Of a stretch of 64,000 nt of DNA, positions 1-8,851 are shown piece by piece (the stretch's first letter is position 1; every line of letters starts with the position of its first letter). Position numbers and translations under genes: made by a program. This DNA is from Pelistega europaea (GTDB lineage Bacteria; Pseudomonadota; Gammaproteobacteria; Burkholderiales; Burkholderiaceae_B), in NCBI RefSeq assembly GCF_013133775.1, contig NZ_JABGBO010000009.1:62001-126000 (forward strand), given 5' to 3'. The notes under the pieces were generated by a model. That model saw only the letters and a list, made by a program, of their open reading frames with translations, was not told the DNA's origin and did no database searches.

Positions 1-623
1 TGGACATGGACTCTACCTTGATTAATATTGAATGTATTGATGAAATCGCTGCGATGGCGGGCCGCAAAGAACAAGTTGCCGCAATTACCGAGGCTGCTAT
101 GCGTGGTGAAATCAAAGACTTCTCTGAAAGTCTACACCGCCGTGTTGCTATGCTAGAAGGTGTACCTGCCTCTGCCCTTGAGCAGGTTTATTTAGAAAAA
201 CTTGCACCCAATCCAGGAGCTGAACTATTGCTACGCAAGGCCCATGAAGCAGGAATTAAGACCCTATTAGTCTCAGGTGGTTTTACTTTCTTTACTGAGC
301 GCCTTCAAAAACGTCTAGGTCTTTATGAGACTCATGCTAATACCTTAGAAATTGATGCACGAGGTTACCTTACTGGTAGAGTACTTGGTAATATCGTAGA
401 TGCTCAAGCCAAAGCAGACTACCTTGCGGATTTAGCTACTCGCGAGAAAGCAGATGCCACCCAATGCATTGCAATGGGTGATGGCTCTAATGATTTATTA
501 ATGATGGAAAAGGCATTCTATTCTGTAGCCTACCGTGCGAAACCTATTGTTCAACAAAAAGCCCGCTTTAGTATCAACTACAGTGGGCTTAATGCTGTAT
601 TAAATTGGTTTGAGGGCGTTTAA
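1..623 (+). CDS. serB: Phosphoserine phosphatase SerB (5' end outside window)
   Basis: This haloacid dehalogenase phosphatase removes phosphate from O-phosphoserine in the last step of serine synthesis. The window opens inside the first catalytic motif: the reading frame starts with Asp just before the first in-frame ATG and gives DMDSTLI, whose two Asp residues are the nucleophile and the general acid/base. SGGF near residue 90 is motif II and GDGSND near residue 157 is the Mg-binding motif. An ATG start at base 6 would lose the nucleophilic Asp, so the true start lies upstream. About 206 residues are visible, ending at TAA 621-623. The gene serC, which acts one step earlier, lies in the same window at 29 kb but is not linked to it. 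Confidence 0.95.
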   Translation, partial: DMDSTLINIECIDEIAAMAGRKEQVAAITEAAMRGEIKDFSESLHRRVAMLEGVPASALEQVYLEKLAPNPGAELLLRKAHEAGIKTLLVSGGFTFFTERLQKRLGLYETHANTLEIDARGYLTGRVLGNIVDAQAKADYLADLATREKADATQCIAMGDGSNDLLMMEKAFYSVAYRAKPIVQQKARFSINYSGLNAVLNWFEGV

Positions 624-743
624 CTCCCTTATCTTTACATAGGTCTATCCTCTTTGATATGGTGCTAGGTATCATTTCACCTTCTTTAAACACCAAGCAC
701 AATTAACAAGTGGCTTATTAAACTAAAGAGAATTCATAGAAGA

Positions 744-1100
744 CTATGCGGGCTTCTTGCGTACAGGTGGGTGTGCATGCCGTCCCATTACAAAACTAAA
801 CATCATCTTGCACCAAATCGTACTACCCGCCAATGCTGTCCATGTGTTATAAGACCACGCTTCGACTACCACTCCATAAATAGTAAAGAGCAATAGTGAT
901 GCTGCCACCACATGTAAAATTACATCAGGAATGGCAAATTTGCGAGGGTTCAATGCAGGAACACCCTTTTTAAGGGCAACCACAGAATAGTCTTTTTTTA
1001 CAGCGATACGATAAGCACGATAAAGCCAAAATCCTGAAATAGGAAAAAGTGCTAAAAACAAAATCCACGTCAGTACAAGATCTACATAAAATGCCATCAT
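744..1100 (-). CDS. Small integral membrane protein of unknown function
   Basis: I do not recognise this protein of about 118 residues. It has a hydrophobic N-terminal segment (about residues 5-26), a basic cytoplasm-like stretch (about 30-55, several Lys and Arg), then two close hydrophobic segments (about 58-82 and 86-105) and a basic tail ending HPPVRKKPA. This suggests three membrane spans. A strong AAAAGGGG ribosome site lies 3 bases before the first ATG and 6 before the second, so translation may begin at 1097. The gene stands alone between serB (convergent) and the symporter pair (same strand, about 260 bases upstream). Its function is unknown. Confidence 0.7.
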   Translation of the reverse strand: MMAFYVDLVLTWILFLALFPISGFWLYRAYRIAVKKDYSVVALKKGVPALNPRKFAIPDVILHVVAASLLLFTIYGVVVEAWSYNTWTALAGSTIWCKMMFSFVMGRHAHPPVRKKPA

Positions 1101-1325
1101 AGTCCCCTTTTATCTCACTCATCAAATGATCATTACTCGGTGATTAATAACTCAAATATTTTTTATTAAAAACTCAGTAAGCTCTTAATAAACAACATTC
1201 TCCACTTTTGAATCTAGTCTGCTAACCTGATGCTATACAACATCCACATAAACACTCTCAAATAACACAGACAAAATCAATACATTGTTAACTAGCTTCT
1301 TTTACTGAATAAAATCAGCTTTAAA

Positions 1326-1349
1326 TGGGAGGGAAAAATCTCCCTCCCC
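1326..1349 (-). terminator. GC-rich hairpin after the symporter gene
   Basis: Immediately after the symporter stop codon, GGGAGGG and CCCTCCC form a 7 bp stem around an 8-base loop. There is no clear U tract after it on the minus strand, so it is a possible rather than a typical intrinsic terminator. Confidence 0.45.
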
Positions 1350-1358
1350 ATCACTTAA

Positions 1359-3161
1359 TTAGTGATCATGTGCTGCACCCGCACCACGTGGAATACGAAT
1401 AGATTCAACCAGTTGTTGAATTTCTGCAGGAACAGCTGGTGTCACTTTACTTACGATAAACGCAACGATAAAGTTCACCATAGCACCCACTGCACCAAAC
1501 CCTTCTGGAGAGATGCCAAAGAATGAGTTAGGACCACCGATAAGGTCTGTGTAAGAAGTACCTGCAATGAAGAAGATACCTTTGTGAGCAAACACGTAGA
1601 ATAACGTGATGCCAACACCACACAGCATACCCCAGATAGCACCTTGTTTAGTCACTTTAGTACTAAAGATACCCATCATAATTGCAGGGAACAAGCTAGA
1701 TGCTGCAATACCAAATGCTAACGCTACAGTACCTGCTGCAAACCCTGGAGGATTAAGACCTAACCAACCTGCAAAGACAATCGCCACAGCCATGGAAATC
1801 TTACCTGCAAGAAGTTCATTCTTCTCACTAATATCTGGTTTAATCACACTCTTAATCAAGTCATGTGATACTGCAGAAGAGATTGCCATCAGTAGACCTG
1901 CTGCCGTAGACAACGCTGCAGCTAAACCACCTGCTGCTACCAATGCAATAACCCAATCAGGTAAGATAGCAATTTCAGGGTTAGCCAATACAAGAATATC
2001 TGGGTTTACGGTCATCTCTGATCCTTTCCAACCAGCGGCTTCTACTTTAGCGACAAACTCAGGATTTGTGTTTTTGTCGTTATAGTATTGGATTAAACCA
2101 TCACCGTTTTTATCTTGGAATTTCAATAGACCAGTTTTCTCCCAACGTTGCATCCAATCAGGTTTCGCATCAAAATGCAAGGCTGCTTCTGGAGCAAATA
2201 AATCACCACCTTTAGCTACGTTAGCATTGACTGTTGCATGTACGTTATAGCGAGCCATAGCACCTACTGCTGGGGCTGTAGTATAAAGAATCGCAATACA
2301 TACAAGAGCCCAACCAGCTGATTTACGTGCATCAGCCACTTTAGGTACAGTAAAGAAACGTACAATCACGTGAGGCAAGCCTGCTGTACCAACCATCAAT
2401 GATAGAGTATAGAAGAAAGTGTTTAACTTACTGCCTGCAAAAGCTGTTGTATATTCACTAAAGCCTAAGTCAGTCACTACTTGGTTAAGACGATGCAAGA
2501 ATGGTTCTCCAGAATCTACCAAAGTACCTCCCAAACCAATCTGCGGAATAATATTGCCAGTAAGGTTTAGAGAAATAAAGAGAGCAGGAATGGTATATGC
2601 CAAAATCAATACGATAAATTGAGCAACTTGAGTGTAGGTAATACCTTTCATGCCACCAAACACAGCATAGAAGAACACGATACCCATACCAATATAGATA
2701 CCAGTTTCACTAGACACATTAAGGAAGCGAGAGAACGCTACACCTACACCTGTCATTTGACCAATCACATAAGTCACTGATGCTAATAGCAAGCAGATCA
2801 CTGCGACTGTACGAGCACTGCTACTATAGAAGCGATCACCAATAAACTCTGGTACAGTAAAACGACCGAATTTACGCAAGTATGGAGCAAGCAACATCGC
2901 TAATAGCACATAACCACCAGTCCACCCCATAAGGAATACAGTACCACCATACCCCATATTGGCAATAAGACCAGCCATACTAATAAATGATGCAGCTGAC
3001 ATCCAGTCTGCACCAGTTGCCATACCATTGATAACTGGTGGCACACCACCACCCGCCACGTAGAACTCCTTAGTGCTCCCTGCACGAGCCCACCATGCAA
3101 TACCTAAATACAGAGCAAAGCTTGCCCCTACTACCAAGTAAGTAATCGTCTGTAAATCCAT
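1359..3161 (-). CDS. Sodium:solute symporter, VC_2705-type large subunit
   Basis: This 600-residue permease of the sodium:solute symporter family has the LeuT-like fold and over a dozen hydrophobic segments. It resembles acetate/monocarboxylate carriers of the ActP kind, but the small DUF4212 gene directly upstream places it in the two-subunit VC_2705 type. Typical features are the N-terminal YVAGGGVPPVINGMATGADW stretch and the conserved FGGMKGITYTQ. A long polar loop around residues 330-390 carries DKNGDGLIQ, an EF-hand-like calcium loop. The start has a good site (GAGAGGATC before ATG) and lies 11 bases after the DUF4212 stop, so the two are co-transcribed. The substrate is not readable from sequence; acetate or a similar short carboxylate is an inference. 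Confidence 0.9.
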   Translation of the reverse strand: MDLQTITYLVVGASFALYLGIAWWARAGSTKEFYVAGGGVPPVINGMATGADWMSAASFISMAGLIANMGYGGTVFLMGWTGGYVLLAMLLAPYLRKFGRFTVPEFIGDRFYSSSARTVAVICLLLASVTYVIGQMTGVGVAFSRFLNVSSETGIYIGMGIVFFYAVFGGMKGITYTQVAQFIVLILAYTIPALFISLNLTGNIIPQIGLGGTLVDSGEPFLHRLNQVVTDLGFSEYTTAFAGSKLNTFFYTLSLMVGTAGLPHVIVRFFTVPKVADARKSAGWALVCIAILYTTAPAVGAMARYNVHATVNANVAKGGDLFAPEAALHFDAKPDWMQRWEKTGLLKFQDKNGDGLIQYYNDKNTNPEFVAKVEAAGWKGSEMTVNPDILVLANPEIAILPDWVIALVAAGGLAAALSTAAGLLMAISSAVSHDLIKSVIKPDISEKNELLAGKISMAVAIVFAGWLGLNPPGFAAGTVALAFGIAASSLFPAIMMGIFSTKVTKQGAIWGMLCGVGITLFYVFAHKGIFFIAGTSYTDLIGGPNSFFGISPEGFGAVGAMVNFIVAFIVSKVTPAVPAEIQQLVESIRIPRGAGAAHDH

Positions 3162-3172
3162 GATCCTCTCTC

Positions 3173-3442
3173 CTATTCTTCATGCACATCAAAGCGCTTA
3201 TCAATATCGCTCATCTTCTTGGCATAGAAGAAAATCAGCACGATAAAGATGTAGATTGAACCCTGTTGAGCAAACCAAAATCCTAATGGATATCCACCCA
3301 GACTAAACTGGTTAAAGAACTCCACAAAGACAATGCCTACCACATAGGAACACAGGAACCATACAACTAGAATTGAGAATAGCAACTGTTTGGTTGCCTT
3401 CCAATAACCACTATGGTCAATAGATTTTTGATTGTCGCTCAT
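3173..3442 (-). CDS. DUF4212 symporter small subunit
   Basis: This 89-residue protein has two membrane segments (about residues 18-40 and 53-75) and matches the DUF4212 family, known as the small partner of VC_2705-type sodium:solute symporters. The motif LGGYPLGFWFAQQGSIYIF in the middle is typical of the family. The site AGGAGACAAC precedes the ATG, and the gene is followed after 11 bases by the permease, which fits a fixed stoichiometric pair. It is divergent from the cNMP/CBS/nucleotidyltransferase gene across a 586-base region, an arrangement often seen with this symporter type and taken here to suggest a regulatory link. Confidence 0.9.
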   Translation of the reverse strand: MSDNQKSIDHSGYWKATKQLLFSILVVWFLCSYVVGIVFVEFFNQFSLGGYPLGFWFAQQGSIYIFIVLIFFYAKKMSDIDKRFDVHEE

Positions 3443-4028
3443 GTTGTCTCCTCTTTTGCTAGAGTTAAGTTTTAAAGAAAATTGAATTTATTTCTGTTAA
3501 TAGAAACGACAAACTTAGTATCTTTTAAGAAACTCAAAACGACAAGTTTTTTTTGCAAAAATTAGGGAAAATTCTAGTAATTTTTGAGGGTTTTTCGATA
3601 GAAATTAGTAGTAATACTGAGTAATTTTGCAACTTAAAATCTACACATCTTATCTCTTTACCGAGCCTTAGGCTAAATACTTTTTATTAGGTGAAACATA
3701 TACCCCCTATAGAAAATCATACCTATACGGACAAACCACTGGCAAAGCACAAATCCGTGATAGTAAAGTGCAATAACACCTATCTCCTATCTCACTAATT
3801 AAATCCGTTTATATAAGCGTGGAAATTGACGGTCTTGAACAACATCTGTCTGCTATCTCACTGATTAAATCAGTAAAAATACCAGTTTTTTTAAATCAAA
3901 AATCCACCTAATATAAAACACATGTAGCCCTACTGTATTAGACGTAGTTCATACACCCCACACTGAAAAAAACCGATTTATTAATCAATAACAACAAATA
4001 AATAGCTCCCCACCACAGAGGATTAGAC
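3443..4028. other. Divergent intergenic region
   Basis: This 586-base AT-rich region separates two divergent operons and must hold both promoters. I see no reading frame of note. It holds the imperfect direct repeat at 3787-3874 described separately, and runs of A and T around 3540-3640. No promoter was clear enough to fix by eye. Confidence 0.6.
3787..3874. repeat. Two 22-base direct repeats, possible operators
   Basis: CTATCTCACTAATTAAATCCGT (split as CTATCTCACT and AATTAAATCCGT) at 3787-3808 recurs at 3853-3874 with three differences. The second copy contains ACTGATT-A-AATCAGT, a perfect 7 bp inverted repeat; in the first copy the symmetry is imperfect. Copies start 66 bases apart, about six helical turns. 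Position in a divergent promoter region suggests a regulator binding site; no regulator is identified. Confidence 0.5.
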
Positions 4029-5909
4029 ATGGACATTATTCGCACGACGATAAACCACCTACAACAGTTTATGCCTTATCAAAAAATGGATATTGCCTCC
4101 CTGACTTTTCTTGCTGAGCATATTGAGGTGAACTACTTTGCCCAAGGGGAAGTCGTGCTTAACCATACAACCACAGAACCCGAATACTTCTTTATTGTGA
4201 AACAAGGTGTTGTAGAAGGGCATCGTGAAGCCAGAGAAAACCAGTTTTACAAAAATGCCTTTGAGTTTGAGGAAGGAGAAGGCTTTCCTGTAGGACCACT
4301 GCTCTCCCATTCCCCTAATCTCAGCCAATTTATCGCAAGCACAGACTGTTTTGTTTATCAAATATCCAACCATGTTTTTCATGAACTACGCCAGCGGTCA
4401 CAAGTATTTAAAGATTTCTGTGAAACCCGCGTAGCCATATTATTAGAAGAATCCAAACGCATTATCCAAAGCCAATATGCCACTCGTGACCAAGAACAAC
4501 AACCTTTATCTCTACCGCTCGGTGAGCTAATTCGCAAAAACATTTACTCTTGTACACCTGATACCCCAATACGTGACATATTAAACACTATGGATAGCAC
4601 AGGTATTGGCTCGATGGTAGTTGTCAATCCTCAACAACAGCCTGTGGGGATTTTTACTCTACATGATGTCTTGCGTCGCATCACTATTCCTCAAGTTAAC
4701 CTAGACACACCAATTAAAGACTATATGACAGCTAATCCCATCACCTTATCACGTGATGATTTAGCATATAAAGCTGCGTTGATTATGGCAAAACATGGTT
4801 TTCGTCATATCCTTGTCGTCCATCCACATACCCAAGTCTTACTCGGTGTTGTCTCTGAGAGGGACTTATTCTCACTGCAACGCATAGGCTTACGGGAATT
4901 GAGTATCCAAATTCAGGAAGCAACCCAATTAGAAACTCTTAAAGACTGCCAAAAAGAAATTAAAAGACTGACCAAAAATATGATGGCTCAAGGGGTAGCG
5001 ATTGGTCAGTTGACCCACATTATTTCAACATTAAACGACTTAATTTCTGAGAAAGTCATCTCCTTAGGGATAGCTCAATTCCCTGAAGTCAGGGATATCC
5101 GTTTTGCCTGGATGGCTATGGGTTCAGAGGGAAGACTAGAACAAATGTTTTACACTGATCAGGATAATGGTATTATTTTTGAAGATACCGATAACCGCGA
5201 AGAACATCGTGCAATCCTACTTAAGTTTGCCCACCAAGTAAACCATGACTTAAATACTCTTGGTTTTACCCTATGCAAAGGTAATATCATGGCGATGAAT
5301 CCACAATGGTGTCTCAGCACGGTAGAGTGGCGTCAACGCTTTAGCAAATGGATGAATACCCCCGAACCACAGGCAATTTTAAATAGCACCATTTTCTTTG
5401 ATTTTAGAGGTATTGCAGGAGATATTCGTCTTGCAGAAGAATTACGCACATGGTTATGTGAACAAGTATCTACACAGAAGATGTTCTTACGCTTTCTATG
5501 CCAAAATGCACTCTCAAATCGCCCTCCTTTAGGATTAATCAAAGACTTTACGACCAATCATAATGATGCGATTGATCTGAAAATCAACGGTGCTGCCCTA
5601 CTTGTCGACATTGCCCGTCTCCTTGCTCTTGCACATGGCTCTACAGCAACGAATACTGTGCAACGGTTTAAAGATGTGGTAGATAAATCAGGCTTCACGG
5701 AAAAACAAATTAAAGGATGTATAGAGACATTTTTATTTATTCAGCTGCTACGTATGCGACACCATTTTGAATTGGAGCAAGCTGGCACTGAGTTGAGTAA
5801 TGAGATAAAACCATCAGAGTTAAATACGCTAAATACAAGGGTATTAAAAGAGGCGTTTAGGTTTATCCGAGACCTACAAAGTAGCATGGCGAATAGGTAT
5901 CGATTGTAA
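4029..5909 (+). CDS. cNMP-binding, CBS-pair, DUF294 nucleotidyltransferase protein
   Basis: This is a 626-residue soluble protein of four parts. Residues about 20-130 form a cyclic-nucleotide-binding-like beta roll; about 165-285 hold two CBS domains, which usually bind adenine nucleotides; about 320-460 form a DUF294 nucleotidyltransferase of the GlnD/GlnE type, with GSEGRLEQ and TDQDNG near residues 364-380 as the metal and nucleotide motif; the rest is the DUF294 C-terminal substrate-binding helical domain. The site GAGGATTAGAC precedes ATG. Proteins of this make-up are repeatedly found beside DUF4212 symporters, as here, so control of uptake in response to adenylate state is a reasonable inference. 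The target of the transferase is unknown. Confidence 0.9.
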   Translation: MDIIRTTINHLQQFMPYQKMDIASLTFLAEHIEVNYFAQGEVVLNHTTTEPEYFFIVKQGVVEGHREARENQFYKNAFEFEEGEGFPVGPLLSHSPNLSQFIASTDCFVYQISNHVFHELRQRSQVFKDFCETRVAILLEESKRIIQSQYATRDQEQQPLSLPLGELIRKNIYSCTPDTPIRDILNTMDSTGIGSMVVVNPQQQPVGIFTLHDVLRRITIPQVNLDTPIKDYMTANPITLSRDDLAYKAALIMAKHGFRHILVVHPHTQVLLGVVSERDLFSLQRIGLRELSIQIQEATQLETLKDCQKEIKRLTKNMMAQGVAIGQLTHIISTLNDLISEKVISLGIAQFPEVRDIRFAWMAMGSEGRLEQMFYTDQDNGIIFEDTDNREEHRAILLKFAHQVNHDLNTLGFTLCKGNIMAMNPQWCLSTVEWRQRFSKWMNTPEPQAILNSTIFFDFRGIAGDIRLAEELRTWLCEQVSTQKMFLRFLCQNALSNRPPLGLIKDFTTNHNDAIDLKINGAALLVDIARLLALAHGSTATNTVQRFKDVVDKSGFTEKQIKGCIETFLFIQLLRMRHHFELEQAGTELSNEIKPSELNTLNTRVLKEAFRFIRDLQSSMANRYRL

Positions 5910-6049
5910 TCCTGCTACCACACTTACTTCACTGCTTTTATAGATAACTATAAAGAAAACATTGGCTACAGTGAAAGTGAAATAGTAGATACTCAACCCA
6001 AGCTACAGGAGAATACACTTTGAGCGAAAGGGAGAAAAAGGAGTAACCA

Positions 6050-6772
6050 ATGCAGATATTAAAAGCTGTGAAGCGACTATTTGCTTCTACACCAGCATTA
6101 AGCCCAGAGATAGAGCAGCGTCTAAAGGCATGGGAGGCCCTGCCTCCTCCAGACCTCACTCGAACTTTTGCAGAGAGCGAATTTATTGTTGTTGATGTGG
6201 AGACTAGTGGCTTTAGCCTGCGTAAAGATAACCTCATTGCTATTGGAGCCTGTCTGCTTAAAAATGCCAAAATCCCTCTAGCCAATGCCTTTGACATCAT
6301 ATTGCGTCAAGAGCAAATCAGCTCTAAGCAAAACATCCTCATCCACCACATTAGCCAAGAACAACAACTAAATGGGGTTGAACCTGCCGAAGCACTGATG
6401 CGTTTTTTAGAATATATGGGGAAACGACCATTACTCGCCTTTTATGTGGGTTTTGACCAACCCATGTTGGATAAAGCGTTTAAAAAGTATCTAGGCATCA
6501 GCCTCAAACACCACATATGGTTGGACGTTGCTTTTATTGCCCCTTTGTTTTTTCCAGAGAAAGCACGTCAGCACCGCAATCTAGACTTCTGGATGAAGCT
6601 ATTTCACATCCAAAACATGAACCGTCACCATGCTGTGGCTGATGCAGTAGCGACTGCACAGGTTATGCAAGCTGTGATGAAAGCAGCTCCTATCAATCTC
6701 AATCTACAAAAACTCAAAGATATGCAAGCTAAAGCGATGAAGATTCATAACGAACTGCATGGCCCTAAATAA
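6050..6772 (+). CDS. DEDDh-family 3'-5' exonuclease (DnaQ-like)
   Basis: This 240-residue protein has the exonuclease fold of DNA polymerase III epsilon. The DEDDh residues can be read: DVE at about residues 45-47 (motif ExoI), FDQP near 140 (ExoII) and HHAVADA near 199-205 (ExoIII, His and Asp). About 40 N-terminal residues before ExoI are not part of the exonuclease core. It follows the nucleotidyltransferase gene by 140 bases on the same strand and has its own good site (AAGGAG, 6 bases, ATG). It is not the replicative epsilon subunit by length or by context, and a role in nucleic acid turnover is only inferred. The same pairing with DUF294/CBS genes is known elsewhere. Confidence 0.88.
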   Translation: MQILKAVKRLFASTPALSPEIEQRLKAWEALPPPDLTRTFAESEFIVVDVETSGFSLRKDNLIAIGACLLKNAKIPLANAFDIILRQEQISSKQNILIHHISQEQQLNGVEPAEALMRFLEYMGKRPLLAFYVGFDQPMLDKAFKKYLGISLKHHIWLDVAFIAPLFFPEKARQHRNLDFWMKLFHIQNMNRHHAVADAVATAQVMQAVMKAAPINLNLQKLKDMQAKAMKIHNELHGPK

Positions 6773-6781
6773 CTTTTTATC

Positions 6782-6805
6782 TATAACACTCCAAAGGGTG
6801 TTATA
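6782..6805. terminator. Hairpin between convergent genes
   Basis: TATAACAC and GTGTTATA form an 8 bp perfect stem with an 8-base loop, 10 bases after the exonuclease stop and 24 bases before the DUF2818 stop on the other strand. It could act for both strands; U tracts are weak. Confidence 0.55.
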
Positions 6806-6828
6806 TCTCATCAAGTAATATAGAGGAC

Positions 6829-7338
6829 CTACTCCATATGCCCTTGCCCTAATCCTGGATGACGCATTAAATGTCGCCATACAAACCCAGGGAAGGCAAG
6901 CAACACAAACAAGCAAATACCAATAGCGTAAAACTGCCAACTCTGTGTAAAACGATTAGCGTAGTAGGACTCAATAAAAAATCCTACTGCTGCAATAAAG
7001 CACACTAATAACAATAGCTCTACCATACGAGCCCAGACAGGCTTCACCGCCACATAACGACTATATAAAAACCCAGGCATAGCGAATAACACGATAAACA
7101 ATACCAATCCAAACAGCTTGGCACTCATCGGTAGTACAACCTCAGTCGTTAGGTAAAAAGCACACCCCATCACGCCATAAAAAACAAAGGCACGAATAAG
7201 ATAAAAGCCAGCAAACTTCTCTGGCTCCCCTTTCATGCGTACAGGCACAAAAGCGAACATCCGCTCGGTTAAAAACGGTACATTAGCACAAATAATCGCC
7301 AAGACAATAATTAACCAAACGGATGATTCAGGATACAT
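6829..7338 (-). CDS. DUF2818 family membrane protein, longer than usual
   Basis: Both ends match DUF2818: the N-terminal VWLIIVLAIICANVPFLTER and the C-terminal part with ESYYANRFTQSW, YAIGICLFVLLAFPGFVWRH. In Burkholderiales this gene regularly closes the nuo operon, and here it begins 16 bases after nuoN. Family members I recall have about 100 residues, whereas this one has 169; residues about 40-95 look like an insertion bearing two extra hydrophobic segments. The function is unknown; a link with complex I assembly or the membrane around it is suggested by context alone. It is the last gene of the operon and meets the exonuclease gene head to head. Confidence 0.8.
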   Translation of the reverse strand: MYPESSVWLIIVLAIICANVPFLTERMFAFVPVRMKGEPEKFAGFYLIRAFVFYGVMGCAFYLTTEVVLPMSAKLFGLVLFIVLFAMPGFLYSRYVAVKPVWARMVELLLLVCFIAAVGFFIESYYANRFTQSWQFYAIGICLFVLLAFPGFVWRHLMRHPGLGQGHME

Positions 7339-7354
7339 AATACAACGCTAAAAA

Positions 7355-8839
7355 TTAAAACGGAAACTTAAGTGATGCATCGATCACTTGTACGCACAGT
7401 GTTAACAAGCCCCCTGGTAAGATACCTAGTACAAGGATTAACAAACCGTTGATAGAGAGTACTCCACTACGGAAGCTAAGTTGCTTACCGATTTCTGGGG
7501 CATTTGTTGCTGGCTCATCAAAGTACATAGTTTTCACGACACGGAGGTAATAGAATGCACCGATAAGCGAGAACAATACAGCTACGATGGTCAAAGTTAC
7601 ATGACCTGCCGCAAGTGCTGCTTGTAATACCACTAATTTAGCATAGAAGCCCACCATTGGAGGAATACCTGCCAATGAGAACATCAAAATTAAAATCGCA
7701 AAGGCAAGCAAGGGGTTACGACGGTTCAATCCAGCTAAATCGCTGATTTCCTCGCTTTCAAAGCCTGCTCGACTAAGGATTAAAATCACACCAAAAGCCA
7801 CCAATGTTGTTAATACGTAGGTAACCATATAGAACAACGCTGCCCCATAAGCACCTGTCGCTAACTGACCATCAGCGATACCAGATAATAGACCTAGCAG
7901 TACAAAACCTACATGGGAAATAGTAGAGTATGCCAACATACGTTTAAAGTTAGTTTGCATAATCGCGGTCAAGTTACCGATAGCCAATGATAACACCGCC
8001 AATACAACTAACATCGGTTGCCAGCTAAGTGACATTGAGCTCATAGCCTCAACTAATAGGCGCAGGGCCATCGCAAATGCTGCTAATTTAGGACCAGAAG
8101 CAATAGTCAATGTTACAGCTGTGGGAGCACCTTGATATACATCAGGAATCCACATATGGAATGGTACTGCACCAAGTTTAAAGGCAATACCTGCTACCAC
8201 AAAAACGATACCAAGAATGAATGCCATTTGATCAACCTGGCCTTGAGCGAGTACTTGTGCTACATCTGAAAGATTCAATGCCCCTGTCGCTCCATATACC
8301 ATAGAAATACCATAAAGCATGAAACCAGAAGCCAATGAACCCAAGATATAGTATTTCATCGCAGATTCAATACTACCAAGATGGTCTCGTCGAACAGCCA
8401 CCAAGGCATATAACGCTAATGACATTAACTCTAAGCCAAGGTAAATCATCAACATGCTACTAGCAGAAATCATTACCATTTGACCTAATAGAACAAATAG
8501 GCTTAATACGTAGTACTCCCCCCCTTTAACCATGTGACGATCAATCAAGTATTGACGACTATAGATGAAAGTCACTAGTGCAGCTAGGTAAGAGAAGATT
8601 TTAAGCAAATAGGCTAAAGGATCTGCCGTAAATTGTCCGTAGAAAGTTGTGCCAACTACACCTGAGTTCCATTGAACCAAAGTAAGTACAGTCACAAAAA
8701 CCAAAGACAATAACGACAACACATAGCTTACTGCACTGTCTTTGGACTTAATAAATGCCTCAATAAGCAAAATACCGGTTGCCAAAGCACAAAGAACAAC
8801 TTCCGGTAAAGCGAGTGCGATATTAAATTGATTATCCAT
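7355..8839 (-). CDS. nuoN: NADH-quinone oxidoreductase subunit N
   Basis: This 494-residue antiporter-like membrane subunit of complex I belongs to the family of NuoL and NuoM and is one of three proton-pumping modules. It is hydrophobic throughout, with about 14 segments. Conserved stretches include [15 protein letters not shown], with the membrane Glu before TM5, [17 protein letters not shown], and [16 protein letters not shown] with its Lys/Ser broken helix region. It lies 12 bases after nuoM and 16 before the DUF2818 gene. Length and end points fit the family. Confidence 0.97.
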   Translation of the reverse strand: MDNQFNIALALPEVVLCALATGILLIEAFIKSKDSAVSYVLSLLSLVFVTVLTLVQWNSGVVGTTFYGQFTADPLAYLLKIFSYLAALVTFIYSRQYLIDRHMVKGGEYYVLSLFVLLGQMVMISASSMLMIYLGLELMSLALYALVAVRRDHLGSIESAMKYYILGSLASGFMLYGISMVYGATGALNLSDVAQVLAQGQVDQMAFILGIVFVVAGIAFKLGAVPFHMWIPDVYQGAPTAVTLTIASGPKLAAFAMALRLLVEAMSSMSLSWQPMLVVLAVLSLAIGNLTAIMQTNFKRMLAYSTISHVGFVLLGLLSGIADGQLATGAYGAALFYMVTYVLTTLVAFGVILILSRAGFESEEISDLAGLNRRNPLLAFAILILMFSLAGIPPMVGFYAKLVVLQAALAAGHVTLTIVAVLFSLIGAFYYLRVVKTMYFDEPATNAPEIGKQLSFRSGVLSINGLLILVLGILPGGLLTLCVQVIDASLKFPF

Positions 8840-8851
8840 TTTGTCCCGACC

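Noticed and set aside
1606-2085. 159-residue plus-strand frame inside the symporter gene
   Set aside because: It mirrors the symporter codons on the other strand, has no ribosome site and the composition of an antisense shadow.
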